A DNA stretch of 34,390 nt from Gammaproteobacteria bacterium (lineage in GTDB: Bacteria; Pseudomonadota; Gammaproteobacteria; Steroidobacterales; Woeseiaceae): contig JAOTWB010000024.1 in NCBI GenBank assembly GCA_029863125.1, forward strand, positions 1 through 34,390, in the 5' to 3' direction. This document shows positions 16,716-26,510 of the stretch, one piece after another (position 1 is the first letter of the stretch; every line of letters begins with the position of its first letter). The translations under genes were made by a program, and so were the position numbers. Under the pieces are notes generated by a model, which did no database searches, was not told the origin of the DNA, and saw only the letters and a list, made by a program, of their open reading frames with translations.

Positions 16716-17730
16716 CGTCCGCTTCCGGGACCGCCTTGACCGTCTTCGGCAACAGCTTGCTGCGAATCTTCTCTTCGATTTCTGCCGCCGTCTCGGGGTT
16801 GTTCTTCAGGAATTCGCGCACGTTTTCCTTGCCCTGGCCGATGCGGTCATCCCCGTAGCTGTACCAGGAACCCGCTTTGTCGACAATATTGTGCTGCACG
16901 CCGAGGTCAATAATCTCGCCGTAACGTGAAATGCCCTCGCCGTACAGTATTTCGAATTCTGCCTGTTTGAACGGCGGTGAAACCTTGTTCTTGACGACTT
17001 TGACGCGGGTCTGGTTGCCAATGACCTCATCGCCTTTCTTGATGGCGCCGATACGGCGGATATCGAGGCGTACCGATGAGTAGAACTTCAGCGCGTTGCC
17101 GCCGGTTGTCGTCTCCGGGCTGCCGAACATGACGCCGATCTTCATTCGAATCTGGTTGATGAAAATAACCATCGTATTCGAACGCTGGATGTTGCCGGTC
17201 AGTTTCCGCAGCGCCTGTGACATGAGACGGGCCTGCAGACCCATGTGCGAGTCACCCATCTCGCCTTCTATTTCGGCCTTCGGCGTCAACGCCGCAACCG
17301 AGTCGACCACGACAACATCGACCGCACCGGAGCGAACCAGCATGTCGGTGATTTCAAGAGCCTGCTCCCCGGTGTCGGGCTGTGACACCAGCAGCTCGTC
17401 CACGTTGACACCCAGTTTCTCGGCATAGCCTGGATCGAGTGCGTGCTCGGCGTCAACGAACGCCGCCGTGCCGCCCAATTTTTGGGCCTCGGCGACCACT
17501 TGTAGCGTCAACGTCGTCTTGCCCGACGATTCGGGACCGTAGATTTCGACCACACGACCCTTGGGCAAGCCGCCGATGCCGAGCGCCACGTCGAGACCGA
17601 TCGAGCCCGTCGATATCGACTCGATATCCCTCGCTACGCTGTCGCCCATGCGCATTACGGCGCCTTTACCAAACTGCTTTTCTATTTGTCCTAACGCTTG
17701 CGCGAGGGCTTTCTTGCGATGCTCATCCAT
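16687..17730 (-). CDS. recA: Recombinase RecA
   Basis: A 347-residue ATPase that forms filaments on single-stranded DNA, promotes strand exchange and triggers LexA self-cleavage. Walker A is GPESSGKT (residues 65-72) and Walker B is [12 protein letters not shown]. Loop L1 is [21 protein letters not shown] and L2 the [18 protein letters not shown] region. The acidic C-terminal tail ([13 protein letters not shown]) is typical. A consensus LexA box lies about 45 bp upstream, so SOS induction is expected. recX overlaps its 3' end. No strong ribosome-binding site precedes the ATG (CCAAAACA-ATG). Confidence 0.98.
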   Translation of the reverse strand: MDEHRKKALAQALGQIEKQFGKGAVMRMGDSVARDIESISTGSIGLDVALGIGGLPKGRVVEIYGPESSGKTTLTLQVVAEAQKLGGTAAFVDAEHALDPGYAEKLGVNVDELLVSQPDTGEQALEITDMLVRSGAVDVVVVDSVAALTPKAEIEGEMGDSHMGLQARLMSQALRKLTGNIQRSNTMVIFINQIRMKIGVMFGSPETTTGGNALKFYSSVRLDIRRIGAIKKGDEVIGNQTRVKVVKNKVSPPFKQAEFEILYGEGISRYGEIIDLGVQHNIVDKAGSWYSYGDDRIGQGKENVREFLKNNPETAAEIEEKIRSKLLPKTVKAVPEADDDKAVAKEA

Positions 17731-17773
17731 TGTTTTGGTCCATGTGTTGCCGCCATTTGGCAGGGTTTGAGAT

Positions 17774-17793
17774 TACTGTGCATATAAACAGTA
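17774..17793 (-). promoter_or_regulatory. LexA (SOS) box upstream of recA
   Basis: TACTGTGCATATAAACAGTA on the plus strand fits the gammaproteobacterial consensus CTGT-N8-ACAG exactly, with an AT-rich core and the extended TA...TA flanks. It lies 44 bp before the recA start codon in the 151 bp gap between thpR and recA, where it would cover the recA promoter. Confidence 0.93.
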
Positions 17794-17881
17794 TTATTCC
17801 ACGAAAGCCGCGCCAATGGCAGCCTCTGAGGCATTTTTATTTTGGGCAAAGTACCAAGAAACTCAAAGAACCCGACGGAAG

Positions 17882-18391
17882 CTATTGTTTCAGCGGACGG
17901 TATCTCACCCCGCCGGGCCCGGATACCGATTCGACCAGTTCGAAACTCGACCACTCGGTGATCGCCCGTTGCGTCAGTCGCTCCGTCGTAAACGTGCGGG
18001 CATTCCTTGCGACCGTGATGTGGGGCCGAAACGCCCTGTCCTCCGGCAGCACACCGAAGTCCTGCAGGAGGGTATTCAAATCCGCTATCAAGACATCGAG
18101 TTCCGGGGGCACAGTCGCGGCGACCATGCACGCGATCTTGGGGCGCGGCCAGAATTCCATCCGGTCAAAGCTCAATCGAAACGGCTCGACCTGTATCAGG
18201 CTGGCGCCTTCCAGCAGTGCGGGCACCTGGTCTGCCGGAAAATCGCCGATATACACCAGCGTCACGTGCCAGTCGCGGCGATCGATCGCCCTGCCTTCAA
18301 CGGTCTTGGCGACGGAATTGATTACATCACGCAGGCGTTCGCGCTGACGCTCATCGGGCCACAGCGCAAAATAGATGCGTTTACTGCTCAT
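17882..18391 (-). CDS. thpR: RNA 2',3'-cyclic phosphodiesterase (2H family, ThpR/LigT)
   Basis: A 169-residue 2H phosphoesterase. The two catalytic His-x-Thr motifs are WHVTLVYIG (residues about 41-49) and RPHITVAR (about 130-137), spaced as expected for the bilobal fold. RIYFALWPDERQRERL is the family N-terminus. It opens 2',3'-cyclic phosphates at RNA ends and can ligate half-tRNAs in vitro (known of the family). Its ATG overlaps the pncC stop by 4 bp (ATGA), so the two are translationally coupled. The recA regulatory region follows downstream. A link to damaged-tRNA or RNA repair beside an SOS operon is inference. Confidence 0.93.
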   Translation of the reverse strand: MSSKRIYFALWPDERQRERLRDVINSVAKTVEGRAIDRRDWHVTLVYIGDFPADQVPALLEGASLIQVEPFRLSFDRMEFWPRPKIACMVAATVPPELDVLIADLNTLLQDFGVLPEDRAFRPHITVARNARTFTTERLTQRAITEWSSFELVESVSGPGGVRYRPLKQ

Positions 18392-18891
18392 TGCCGGATT
18401 CGTTCTCTGACGCCCTGCAGCGCATGGACAACCGTGAGTTGACGCACACGATCGCGGTCACCTGCAAATCGCCGACATTCAGTGTCCACTGTCACAGAGG
18501 TTTCGTCCCTGATCGCCCATGCAAACCAGACGGTGCCAACCGGTTTCTGCTCGCTGCCGCCATCCGGTCCCGCGATCCCGCTGACCGCGACGGCCAAATC
18601 GCTGCCGCTGACGTCGAGCGCAGCTTTCGCCATCTCCTCGACAACGGCCGCGCTGACAGCACCGTTTTTCTCGAGCGTAGCCGGCTTGACACCGAGAAGA
18701 GATACCTTCGCGCCATTCGAGTAGCTGACGATACCATAGCCAAATATTTCCGAGCTACCGGCCACATCGGTGATGGCCTTCGCAATCCACCCGCCGGTAC
18801 AGGATTCCGCCGTCGAGACGATCTTTCCTGACGACGCAAGCTCGGCGACGAGTGCTTCGGCCAATCGCAGGATCGAATCGTGGTCAGCCAT
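18388..18891 (-). CDS. pncC: Nicotinamide-nucleotide amidohydrolase PncC (CinA C-terminal domain)
   Basis: A 167-residue stand-alone CinA C-terminal domain that deamidates nicotinamide mononucleotide to nicotinic acid mononucleotide, recycling NMN formed by DNA ligase. Signatures are STAESCTGGWIAKAIT (residues 26-41), YSNGAKVSLLGV, GAVSAAVVEEMA and AVSGIAGPDGGSEQKPVGTVWFA. It precedes recA in many gammaproteobacteria (ygaD in E. coli); here thpR is interposed. The upstream glycosyltransferase stop touches its start region, so the three genes may be cotranscribed. Confidence 0.95.
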   Translation of the reverse strand: MADHDSILRLAEALVAELASSGKIVSTAESCTGGWIAKAITDVAGSSEIFGYGIVSYSNGAKVSLLGVKPATLEKNGAVSAAVVEEMAKAALDVSGSDLAVAVSGIAGPDGGSEQKPVGTVWFAWAIRDETSVTVDTECRRFAGDRDRVRQLTVVHALQGVRERIRQ

Positions 18892-19982
18892 TAGTCGCGG
18901 CCACTCAATACGGACTCGTAAAGTGCGATGTGCCTGTCGGCCATCGTATCGATCGAGAATTCGGACTGCATTCTGCGCCTGCCCGCCTCGCCAAACTGCC
19001 GGCCGAGATCGGGATCGTCGATTATCCGCCTTATCGCTTCGGCCAGCGCGCCGGAATCCTCGGGCGCAACGAGCAGGCCCGTTTTTTCATGCGCGACGGC
19101 CTCTACGACGCCACCGGCCGCAAAACCCACGACGGGCACACCTGCTGCTGCCGCTTTCAGGGTAGCGACACCGAGTCCTTCCGCCAGTGCCGGGTGCGCA
19201 AACAGATCGAAACAGGCGAGGAATCCGTCGATATCGTCACGAAACCCGGCAAACTGCACTACGTCACCGAGATCCAGGGACGCGGCCTGCGCGCGCAGCT
19301 GGTTGTTGAGATAGCCTTCGCCAAAAATGACCAGTTTGATCTGCGGGTAGCGGTCCTTGAGATCGGCGACAGCCTGCAGCAGGTACTGATGGCCTTTGCG
19401 GGGGATCAACTGGCCCGCTGCCGCAATCAGGAAATCGTCCTCTGCGAGGAAGAATTGCCGTCGAAACGCCTCGCAGTCCGGCGGATTATCGAACGCCTTG
19501 GTGTCGACCGCGTCGCGAATGATAGTCAGCCGTTCTGCCTCGACACCACGATCAATGAGCACGTTGGCAACAGCGTCGGATATTGCGATCACCTTGTTGA
19601 ACGGGCGGTAACGCAAAGCTGCCATTAGCCGCATTTCGGTGTTGTCGACCCGGCGGGATACGACGGTGGGGATATCGGCAAGGCTCGCGGCCAGGCCGCC
19701 CAGGATGTCGGCGCCGCGACGGCTGTGACAATGGACAATATCGGGACCCAGCTCTTTCAGATACTGCGACAATCGATAGGCAAACGGCAGGTCGAGATCG
19801 CCGGCGCAAAACAGATTTTGCACGCGAATACTCGCTTGGCGGGCAACGCTGTCGATTCCGGAATCCGGCGGACACACCAACGTGTTATCGTGACCGCGCT
19901 CACGTAACGCATTGATCAGGTAGATAACCTGCTGCGGTCCGCCCAAAAAATGGCGCCCGGTTTCGACATGCAGTATTTTCAC
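18891..19982 (-). CDS. Glycosyltransferase family 4 (GT-B) protein
   Basis: A GT-B glycosyltransferase, 363 residues from the GTG at 19982 (VKILHVETGRHFLGGPQQV). The open frame extends to an ATG at 20081, but that part has no family similarity and would overlap the 5' end of the divergent mutS. The N-terminal acceptor domain has GGPQQVIYLINALRERGHD and IVHCHSRRGADILGG. The C-terminal nucleotide-sugar domain has AAAGQLIPRKGHQYLLQA, the GEG motif, and HPALAEGLGVATLKAAAAGVPVVG with the conserved Glu of GT4 enzymes. It probably adds a sugar to a lipid or surface glycan at the inner membrane. Donor and acceptor are unknown, and no other glycan genes are nearby. Confidence 0.9.
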   Translation of the reverse strand: MKILHVETGRHFLGGPQQVIYLINALRERGHDNTLVCPPDSGIDSVARQASIRVQNLFCAGDLDLPFAYRLSQYLKELGPDIVHCHSRRGADILGGLAASLADIPTVVSRRVDNTEMRLMAALRYRPFNKVIAISDAVANVLIDRGVEAERLTIIRDAVDTKAFDNPPDCEAFRRQFFLAEDDFLIAAAGQLIPRKGHQYLLQAVADLKDRYPQIKLVIFGEGYLNNQLRAQAASLDLGDVVQFAGFRDDIDGFLACFDLFAHPALAEGLGVATLKAAAAGVPVVGFAAGGVVEAVAHEKTGLLVAPEDSGALAEAIRRIIDDPDLGRQFGEAGRRRMQSEFSIDTMADRHIALYESVLSGRD

Positions 19983-20064
19983 GGTCTTACAATGATCGCC
20001 CGCACGTCGTATCCCCGCAAGGGGGCAGCGTCCCTCGCACGGGACGGCGTTGCACAAAAAATAA

Positions 20065-22623
20065 ATGAAAGCTGAAGTCACAGCCGTCCATACGCCGATG
20101 ATGCGTCAGTACCTGCGCATCAAGGCCGACTATCCCGACATGCTCGTGTTCTACCGCATGGGCGACTTTTACGAACTCTTCTACGACGATGCCAGGCGAG
20201 CCGCTTCGCTGCTCGACATCACGCTCACATCGCGCGGCAAGTCGGCAGGCGACGCCATACCAATGGCCGGAGTGCCCTATCACGCGGTTGAAGGTTACCT
20301 GGCCAAGCTGGTACGTAAAGGTGAGTCGGTTGCCATCTGCGAGCAGATCGGCGACCCGGCGACGAGCAAGGGTCCCGTAGAACGCAAGGTCACACGTGTC
20401 GTTACACCCGGAACTCTGACCGACGAGGCGCTGCTCTCGGCAAGCCGCGACAACGTTATTGCTGCCGTCGTTGTGACTGGCAAAAGCATCGGAATTGCCT
20501 GGCTGGATCTTTCAGGCGGCCGCTTTTACCTGACCGAGGTGCCGGACTTCGAGTCTCTCTCGGGCGAGATCGAACGTCTGCGCCCGGCGGAAGTTGTCGT
20601 CGATGAAAATGAATCATTCACAGGATCTTTCAACAGCGGCATCCGGGTAACACACCGGCCGCCCTGGCATTTCGAGCCGGACAGCGCGACGCGCCTTTTG
20701 TGCGCCCAGTTCGGCACACGCGACCTGAGCGGCTTCGGCTGTGAGCAATTCGCGCGCGGCGTTGCGGCCGCGGGCGCGCTGCTCCAGTACGTCATTGACA
20801 CTCAAAAAGCCGCCCTGCCGCACCTGCAGTCCATCAAAGTAGAACTGCGCGAAGACGCCGTCATCATGGACGGGCCCACGCGTCGCAACCTCGAGCTCGA
20901 AACCTCGTTGAGCGGCATTCATGAGCACACGCTTGCCGGCGTCATGGACCATTGTCAAACGGCAATGGGTAGTCGTTTGCTGCGGCGCTGGATTCAGCGA
21001 CCGTTGCGTAACACCGCAACATTGAAGGCCCGCTACCAGGCGATAGATGCGATGATTACGGCCGGCTCCCTCGATATGCTGCAGGCCGCACTGCACGGCA
21101 TTGGCGACGTCGAGCGCATCCTGTCTCGCGTCGCCTTGCGTTCCGCGCGGCCGCGCGACCTGCGCCAGTTGTGCGAAGCGCTATCGCGTTTGCCCGAACT
21201 GCGCCGCCAGCTGGCCGCCATCGAATCGCCGCTGCTGCGCGACCTGGGTGAACAAATCGGTGAGCACAAGCCGCAGCATCGTATGCTCGAGAAGGCAATC
21301 GTCGACAGCCCACCCATGCTGATTCGTGACGGTGGCGTCATTGCGCCTGGCTACGACGACGAGCTTGACGACCTGCGTGCGATCGCCGGCAACGCCGACC
21401 GGTTTCTCGTCGATCTCGAAGTACAAGAGCGGGAACGAACGGGTATTGCCACCCTGAAACTCGGCTATAACCGCGTGCACGGTTACTACATCGAAATCAG
21501 CAAGCTGCAGGCTGACAAAGCGCCCGTTGAGTATGTACGGCGGCAAACGCTCAAGTCGGCCGAGCGCTACATTACACCCGAGCTCAAAGCGTTCGAGGAC
21601 AAAGTGCTCGGCGCACGCGAACGGGCATTGAGCCGAGAGAAATACCTTTACGAAAAATTGCTCGACCTGCTGCACGACGCGCTTGGGCCACTGCAGCTCG
21701 GCGCCGCCGGCCTGGCAGAACTGGATGTGCTCTCCTGTTTTGCGGAACGCGCCCAGGCGCTGGGTTTGTCGGAGCCCGAAATCTGCGACACACCGTGCAT
21801 CCAGATCGAAGGCGGCCGTCACCTCGTGGTTGAGCAGGTGATCGACACACCGTTCATTGCCAACGATTTGTCGCTCGATGAAGATAAACGGCTGCTCGTA
21901 ATCACGGGTCCGAACATGGGCGGCAAGTCGACGTACATGCGACAGACGGCGCTCATTATCATTCTTGCCCACATCGGCAGTTTCGTGCCGGCCGACAAAC
22001 TGCGCGTCGGGCCAATCGACAGGATTTTCACGCGAATCGGGGCATCTGACGATCTCGCCGGGGGGCGCTCGACGTTCATGGTCGAGATGACGGAGACCGC
22101 GACGATTCTCAACAACGCAACCGAGCAGAGCCTGGTGCTCATGGATGAAATCGGGCGCGGCACGAGCACGTTCGATGGCCTGTCGCTCGCCTGGGCCGCC
22201 GCGCATCATATGGGCGAAAACGTAAAGGCTTTCACGCTGTTCGCCACCCATTACTTCGAGCTGACGGCTTTGGCACAGGAAATTCCGCGCTGCGACAACG
22301 TGCACCTCGACGCCACCGAGCACCGGGGGCAGCTCGTGTTCCTGCATTCCGTCAGGCCCGGACCGGCAAACCAGAGCTACGGACTGCAGGTTGCGTCACT
22401 GGCAGGCGTGCCCGGCGACGTCATTCGCCGCGCGCGGAGTTACCTCAAAACACTGGAGTCACAGCAGGCCGCGCAGCCGCACACCCCACAGGGTCAGCTG
22501 GACTTCCGCGTCGAGGAATCGCGTCCCGACGATCCTGTCCGGGACGCTGTTGATGCGCTGGATCCGGACGCGATGTCGCCGCGCGAAGCGCTCGACGCGC
22601 TCTACCGACTCAAGCATCTGTAG
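20065..22623 (+). CDS. mutS: DNA mismatch repair protein MutS
   Basis: An 852-residue mismatch sensor. The N-terminal mismatch-binding domain has [28 protein letters not shown], with the Phe-x-Glu wedge at residues 35-37. The lever/clamp region includes [13 protein letters not shown]. The ABC-type ATPase has Walker [14 protein letters not shown] (about 614-626), Walker [23 protein letters not shown], and ATHYFELT. Length matches the E. coli protein (853). The start ATG follows an A-rich stretch (CAAAAAATAA) without a strong ribosome-binding site. It is divergent from the glycosyltransferase. Proximity of mutS to pncC-recA is common in gammaproteobacteria. Confidence 0.97.
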   Translation: MKAEVTAVHTPMMRQYLRIKADYPDMLVFYRMGDFYELFYDDARRAASLLDITLTSRGKSAGDAIPMAGVPYHAVEGYLAKLVRKGESVAICEQIGDPATSKGPVERKVTRVVTPGTLTDEALLSASRDNVIAAVVVTGKSIGIAWLDLSGGRFYLTEVPDFESLSGEIERLRPAEVVVDENESFTGSFNSGIRVTHRPPWHFEPDSATRLLCAQFGTRDLSGFGCEQFARGVAAAGALLQYVIDTQKAALPHLQSIKVELREDAVIMDGPTRRNLELETSLSGIHEHTLAGVMDHCQTAMGSRLLRRWIQRPLRNTATLKARYQAIDAMITAGSLDMLQAALHGIGDVERILSRVALRSARPRDLRQLCEALSRLPELRRQLAAIESPLLRDLGEQIGEHKPQHRMLEKAIVDSPPMLIRDGGVIAPGYDDELDDLRAIAGNADRFLVDLEVQERERTGIATLKLGYNRVHGYYIEISKLQADKAPVEYVRRQTLKSAERYITPELKAFEDKVLGARERALSREKYLYEKLLDLLHDALGPLQLGAAGLAELDVLSCFAERAQALGLSEPEICDTPCIQIEGGRHLVVEQVIDTPFIANDLSLDEDKRLLVITGPNMGGKSTYMRQTALIIILAHIGSFVPADKLRVGPIDRIFTRIGASDDLAGGRSTFMVEMTETATILNNATEQSLVLMDEIGRGTSTFDGLSLAWAAAHHMGENVKAFTLFATHYFELTALAQEIPRCDNVHLDATEHRGQLVFLHSVRPGPANQSYGLQVASLAGVPGDVIRRARSYLKTLESQQAAQPHTPQGQLDFRVEESRPDDPVRDAVDALDPDAMSPREALDALYRLKHL

Positions 22624-22924
22624 CAACGGGAAACGCCCGCAGTGTGCTCAATGAAGTCGCGGTTTACGAACTCGGCGTTGACGTTTTCCAAGGGTTCATC
22701 TTGGTTGCCTCAGAGATGGCGCTACGACCTCCCCTGGCCAGGGACAAATGCGATACCGACGCGCAGATTCCACAGCGACGAACAGGCCGCCGGCAGAAGG
22801 GCGATCGGGCAGGCCGATAACAACTTCAGGTGGCCCATCGTGCTTTCTCCGGGGCGAGAGGAATTCTCCATGCTATGGGAGCAAATACAGACCGTCGAGG
22901 CCTGATGACAGGCTGATCTGATCT
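22624..22924. other. Gene-poor gap between mutS and the hydrolase
   Basis: About 300 bp without a recognisable gene. An 87-codon plus-strand frame (22642-22905) has no family resemblance. On the minus strand a 38-codon frame (22838-22722) begins with GGAGAAAGCACG-ATG and reads MGHLKLLSACPIALLPAACS, which looks like a short hydrophobic, lipoprotein-style leader before an early stop. CCAAG-N7-CTTGG (22689-22705) can form a weak hairpin with no T run. It may be the remnant of a small exported protein. I see no promoter, terminator or repeat I would defend. Confidence 0.35.
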
Positions 22925-23578
22925 TTAAGGTTCGCGGAGGAATTCGCCGCGCTTCAGGAAAGAACCGGCCTGATCGGCAACGTCGGACGAAACCAGCATG
23001 CCTTTGTGGCTCACCGGCATCACGAGATGATCCGTGGCGCCGTCGATCCGCGTCTCGGAGACCGCGATTGTGCCGTCATTGTCTTCTTTGAAGTTCGCGA
23101 CCAGCCGTCCGAACCCCAGGGGTACGTTGCCGGCGATGACGCCGATCTCTCTTTGTTCGCAAACATGGCTCGCCCACTCGCTTGCCGCCTGATGAACCAC
23201 CCCGACCGGCAGAGAGCGTCCGATAATCTCTTCGGCCCATTCTCGTTCGCTAAGGAAGTCGGCCGCGCGCGAACCCGTCAGCGGCGAACCCAGACAGACC
23301 ACCCTGCCAGGCAATGCGTCGGGGTCGTTGGCGAGCATGCGCAAAGCGAGTACGCCGCCCAGGCTGTGCCCGACGATGTGCACGCCGTCAACGCCCTGTT
23401 CGTGAATGAAGCGGGCCAGCGCCGCGGCATTATCATCGAGCGTGCCGCGGACGGATCGGTAGCTGAACAGCCGGGCTCGAAAGCCGAACTCTTTTTCCAG
23501 CCGACGCTTGATCAGGTACATGCCGGTTCCATGCGACCAGAAACCGTGCACGCAGACGACCGTGTCGATCGCCGTCAT
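22925..23578 (-). CDS. Alpha/beta-hydrolase (lipase-like)
   Basis: A 217-residue alpha/beta-hydrolase without a signal peptide. The oxyanion-hole region is [10 protein letters not shown] (residues about 8-17) and the nucleophile elbow is HIVGHSLGG (Ser about 72), followed by [25 protein letters not shown]. The late DGTIAVSET and [12 protein letters not shown] supply the likely acid and His118-like catalytic histidine. This resembles bacterial homologues of triacylglycerol lipase/PGAP1-type esterases. The natural ester is unknown. Its ATG overlaps the aspS stop by 4 bp, so it is translationally coupled to the aspartyl-tRNA synthetase and is probably the last gene of that operon. Confidence 0.87.
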   Translation of the reverse strand: MTAIDTVVCVHGFWSHGTGMYLIKRRLEKEFGFRARLFSYRSVRGTLDDNAAALARFIHEQGVDGVHIVGHSLGGVLALRMLANDPDALPGRVVCLGSPLTGSRAADFLSEREWAEEIIGRSLPVGVVHQAASEWASHVCEQREIGVIAGNVPLGFGRLVANFKEDNDGTIAVSETRIDGATDHLVMPVSHKGMLVSSDVADQAGSFLKRGEFLREP

Positions 23579-25347
23579 TCCTTGCGCATTACTCGAAGAC
23601 GGATGCCCGCTTCCTTTAGCTGCTCGGCGGACACATCGCCTGGAGCGTTGGTCAGCGGGCAGCTGGCTGTCTGAGTTTTCGGAAACGCGATCACGTCCCG
23701 AATGCTCTCGGCGCCGGCCATGAGCATGACGACTCGATCGAGGCCGAACGCTATGCCGCCGTGCGGCGGACAGCCGTACTGCAATGCTTTGAGCAGGAAG
23801 CCAAACTTCTCTTCCGCTTCTTCCTTGCTGATATCCAGCAGGTCGAACACCGCTGCCTGCATATCCTGGTCGTGGATTCGGATCGAACCACCGCCGATTT
23901 CGGAACCATTGAGCACAATGTCATAGGCGCGAGACAGCGCTTTCCCGGGATTGGCGCGCAGCGCCTCCGCGTCGTCGATGCTCGGTGCGGTGAACGGGTG
24001 ATGGAGCGCCACCCAGCGCTTCGACTGCACATCCCTTTCGAACATCGGAAACTCGACGACCCAGAGCGGCGCCCATCGATCGGCGACAAGCCCGCGGTCT
24101 TCACCGACTTTCACGCGCAATGCGCCCAGCGCGTCATTGACGATGCGGGCTTTGTCTGCGCCAAAGAAGATCAGGTCGCCCGTCGCCGCATTCGTGCGCT
24201 CGATTATGCCCGCAACGACATCATCGGGCAGGAACTTGAGGATCGGCGACTGCAGGCCGCCGCTACCCGCATCAACATCATTGACCTTGATGTAAGCAAG
24301 CCCGCGTGCGCCGAAGCGACTGACGTACTTGGTGTAGCCGTCGATGACCTTGCGGCTCATGTCGCTGCCGCCGGGTACGCACAGCGCGGCGACACGGCCC
24401 TCCGGATCGGCGGCTGGCCCGGCGAATACCTTAAATTCGACCGAACTCACTAGGTCGGAGAGTTCGACGAGTTCGAGATCGATGCGAAGGTCGGGTTTAT
24501 CCGACCCATAGCGCCGCATGGCGTCGGCATACGTCATGCGCGGAAACGGGTTCGGCAAATCGACGCCGAGCGTCTCCTTGAAAACGTAGCGCACGAGTTC
24601 TTCCATCGTGTTCGTCACGGCGGCTTCATCGACGAAGCTCATCTCGACGTCGAGCTGGGTAAATTCGGGCTGGCGGTCCGCGCGCAGGTCCTCATCGCGG
24701 AAGCAGCGCACAATCTGGTAATAGCGATCGAGGCCCGACATCATGAGCAGCTGTTTGAAGAGCTGCGGCGACTGCGGCAGTGCGAAAAACTTTCCGGGGT
24801 TGGTGCGGCTCGGAACGATGTAGTCACGGGCACCCTCGGGCGTAGCACGCGTCAACATCGGTGTTTCGACGTCAACGAATCCGTGACTGTCGAGGAAGCT
24901 GCGCATGGCAGCCGTCACTTTGTGGCGCAGCACCAGGTTGCCGAGCATATTCTCACGCCGCAGATCAAGGTAGCGATACTTGAGGCGGATGTCTTCGTTG
25001 GCCTGCTCGTCGTGATGAAACGGCGGCGTTTCGGACTTGTTCAAAGTCTCGAGTTCGTGGGCCAGCACTTCGACCTGGCCCGTCCGCATGTTCGGGTTGA
25101 CGGTGCCTTCCGGGCGTGGCCTCACGAGGCCTTTCACCTTGAGCACGTACTCGGAGCGGATGCGCTCGGCTTCGGCGAAAATCCCGGCACGATCGGGGTC
25201 GAATACTATCTGCAGCAGGCCTTCACGATCACGCAAATCAATAAAAATCACGCCGCCGTGGTCGCGCCGCCGGTGGACCCAGCCGCATACCTCGACTTCC
25301 TGGCCAACGAGAGATTCGTTAATCTCCCCGCAATAGTGACTACGCAT
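23575..25347 (-). CDS. aspS: Aspartyl-tRNA synthetase
   Basis: A 590-residue class IIb synthetase that charges tRNA-Asp. The N-terminal OB-fold anticodon domain reads [22 protein letters not shown]. Class II motif 2 is [18 protein letters not shown] (about 215-232), and a bacterial GAD insertion domain sits in the middle. Motif 3 is [14 protein letters not shown] (about 525-540). Length equals that of E. coli AspRS (590). It is the central gene of an fmdB-DUF502-aspS-hydrolase group, all on the minus strand. That order recurs in gammaproteobacteria. Confidence 0.97.
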   Translation of the reverse strand: MRSHYCGEINESLVGQEVEVCGWVHRRRDHGGVIFIDLRDREGLLQIVFDPDRAGIFAEAERIRSEYVLKVKGLVRPRPEGTVNPNMRTGQVEVLAHELETLNKSETPPFHHDEQANEDIRLKYRYLDLRRENMLGNLVLRHKVTAAMRSFLDSHGFVDVETPMLTRATPEGARDYIVPSRTNPGKFFALPQSPQLFKQLLMMSGLDRYYQIVRCFRDEDLRADRQPEFTQLDVEMSFVDEAAVTNTMEELVRYVFKETLGVDLPNPFPRMTYADAMRRYGSDKPDLRIDLELVELSDLVSSVEFKVFAGPAADPEGRVAALCVPGGSDMSRKVIDGYTKYVSRFGARGLAYIKVNDVDAGSGGLQSPILKFLPDDVVAGIIERTNAATGDLIFFGADKARIVNDALGALRVKVGEDRGLVADRWAPLWVVEFPMFERDVQSKRWVALHHPFTAPSIDDAEALRANPGKALSRAYDIVLNGSEIGGGSIRIHDQDMQAAVFDLLDISKEEAEEKFGFLLKALQYGCPPHGGIAFGLDRVVMLMAGAESIRDVIAFPKTQTASCPLTNAPGDVSAEQLKEAGIRLRVMRKE

Positions 25348-25410
25348 CGTGAACCTTAAAGGTCAAGCCCTGAAAAGGAGGCGGAATGGTACGGCGTGCT
25401 GTCTGGCTTA

Positions 25411-26085
25411 TCAAGCCGACTCGTTTGGCTCTTCTAAGGGTAATTCGCCGGTTTTGTCCCTGCTCCACGTAGGGACAACGACGCCCAGCGAGATGATCAT
25501 TCTGAGCGCCTCGTCCACCGTCATATCCAGCACCGTGATGTCTTTTCTCGGCACGACGATAATGAACCCTGATGTCGGGTTCGGCGTCGTCGGCACGAAA
25601 CAGCAGACTACGTCTTCGCCCGTGCGGCCCTGGACCTCACCGAGATTACTCGACGTCTGGAACGCGAGACTGTAGAGCCCTTTTCGGGGATACTCGATCA
25701 ACAGTACGTTCTTGAATGACTGGCCCGAGTCCGAAAATACGACCTCCGCAAAATGTTTGGCGGCTGAGTAGATCGAACGCACCACGGGAATGCGGTGCAT
25801 CAACGATTCCCAGCCGCCGACAAATGCGCGGCCCACGAAGTTGGCTGCCAGAACACCGGTCAGCAGCAGCACGGCGACCGCAAGAATAACGCCGAGACCG
25901 GGTATGTGAACCGGTTCCGCCGTGTCGAACAGCTGCTGCAACAGGAAACCCGGCTGATACCTCGCGGGTACCCACTGCAGCGTCCGGTCCATGATGCCGA
26001 CCGCAAACTTCAGCAGCAAATAGGTAACGGCCAGCGGCGCCCAGACCAGGATCCCCGCAACCAGGTAGCGGCGAAACGCTTTCAA
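25411..26085 (-). CDS. DUF502 family membrane protein
   Basis: A 224-residue inner-membrane protein of the DUF502 family. Two hydrophobic segments are visible at residues about 5-28 (YLVAGILVWAPLAVTYLLL) and 60-88 (GLGVILAVAVLLLTGVLAANFVG). The family motifs are HRIPVVRSIYSAAKHFAEVV, YPRKGLYSLAF and VVPTTPNPTSGF-like (FVPTTPNPTSGFIIVVP). Function is not established. Translation appears to start at TTG (26085), with no ATG upstream, ten bases after the FmdB-like gene. The linkage to aspS and fmdB is conserved, but its meaning is unknown. Confidence 0.9.
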   Translation of the reverse strand: MKAFRRYLVAGILVWAPLAVTYLLLKFAVGIMDRTLQWVPARYQPGFLLQQLFDTAEPVHIPGLGVILAVAVLLLTGVLAANFVGRAFVGGWESLMHRIPVVRSIYSAAKHFAEVVFSDSGQSFKNVLLIEYPRKGLYSLAFQTSSNLGEVQGRTGEDVVCCFVPTTPNPTSGFIIVVPRKDITVLDMTVDEALRMIISLGVVVPTWSRDKTGELPLEEPNESA

Positions 26086-26095
26086 GCGCCCCGCC

Positions 26096-26425
26096 TCACG
26101 TTGTGCTCACTTTGGCGTCGGGCTTTGCTTTTTCAGGTGACTTCGCCGGTACGTCGGACGACGGCTTGGCGTCAGTCTTCTTCGGCGCGGCCTCTTTGGT
26201 CTTACCGTCTTTCTCGGACTCACCGTGCAGGTTGCGCTTGTCGCCCGTCTTGAAGTCGGTTTCGTACCAGCCCTGGCCCTTCAGCCGGAACTTCGGCGCC
26301 GACAGGAGTTTCCTGAGCGACGGTTCGCCGCACTTGGGGCAGTGAACCAATGCAGCTTCACTGACTTTCTGCAGCTCATCGAATGCATGTTCGCAGTTGG
26401 TGCACGCGTATTCGTAGATCGGCAT
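26096..26425 (-). CDS. FmdB-type zinc-ribbon protein
   Basis: A small protein of 109 residues from the ATG at 26425. The family always begins MPIYEYAC, so I prefer this to the TTG two codons upstream. The zinc ribbon uses CTNC (about 8-11) and CPKC (about 31-34), followed by SLRKLLSAPKFRLKGQGWYETDF. The C-terminal 40 residues are a Lys/Ala/Glu-rich disordered tail. FmdB-like proteins are named from a regulator of formamidase expression, but the role in proteobacteria is unknown. GGAG lies 10 bases before the ATG. It heads the DUF502-aspS-hydrolase group. Confidence 0.9.
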   Translation of the reverse strand: MPIYEYACTNCEHAFDELQKVSEAALVHCPKCGEPSLRKLLSAPKFRLKGQGWYETDFKTGDKRNLHGESEKDGKTKEAAPKKTDAKPSSDVPAKSPEKAKPDAKVSTT

Positions 26426-26510
26426 TTCCAAAAAACTCCGTTATTCCCAGATCTCGCCGAAAGGCCCGTAAGTATAGCGTAGGAGCGAGTCGCGGCCGCG
26501 AGACCTCTCA

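Noticed and set aside
17822-17845. GCCT-CTG-AGGC followed by ATTTTTATTTT, terminator-like on plus strand
   Set aside because: Stem only 4-5 bp and both flanking genes are on the minus strand.
19983-20081. Upstream ATG extension of the glycosyltransferase
   Set aside because: The extra 33 codons lack family similarity and overlap the divergent mutS start; GTG at 19982 fits the fold.
22642-22905. 87-codon plus-strand frame after mutS
   Set aside because: No family resemblance, no ribosome-binding site, mixed composition; likely chance.
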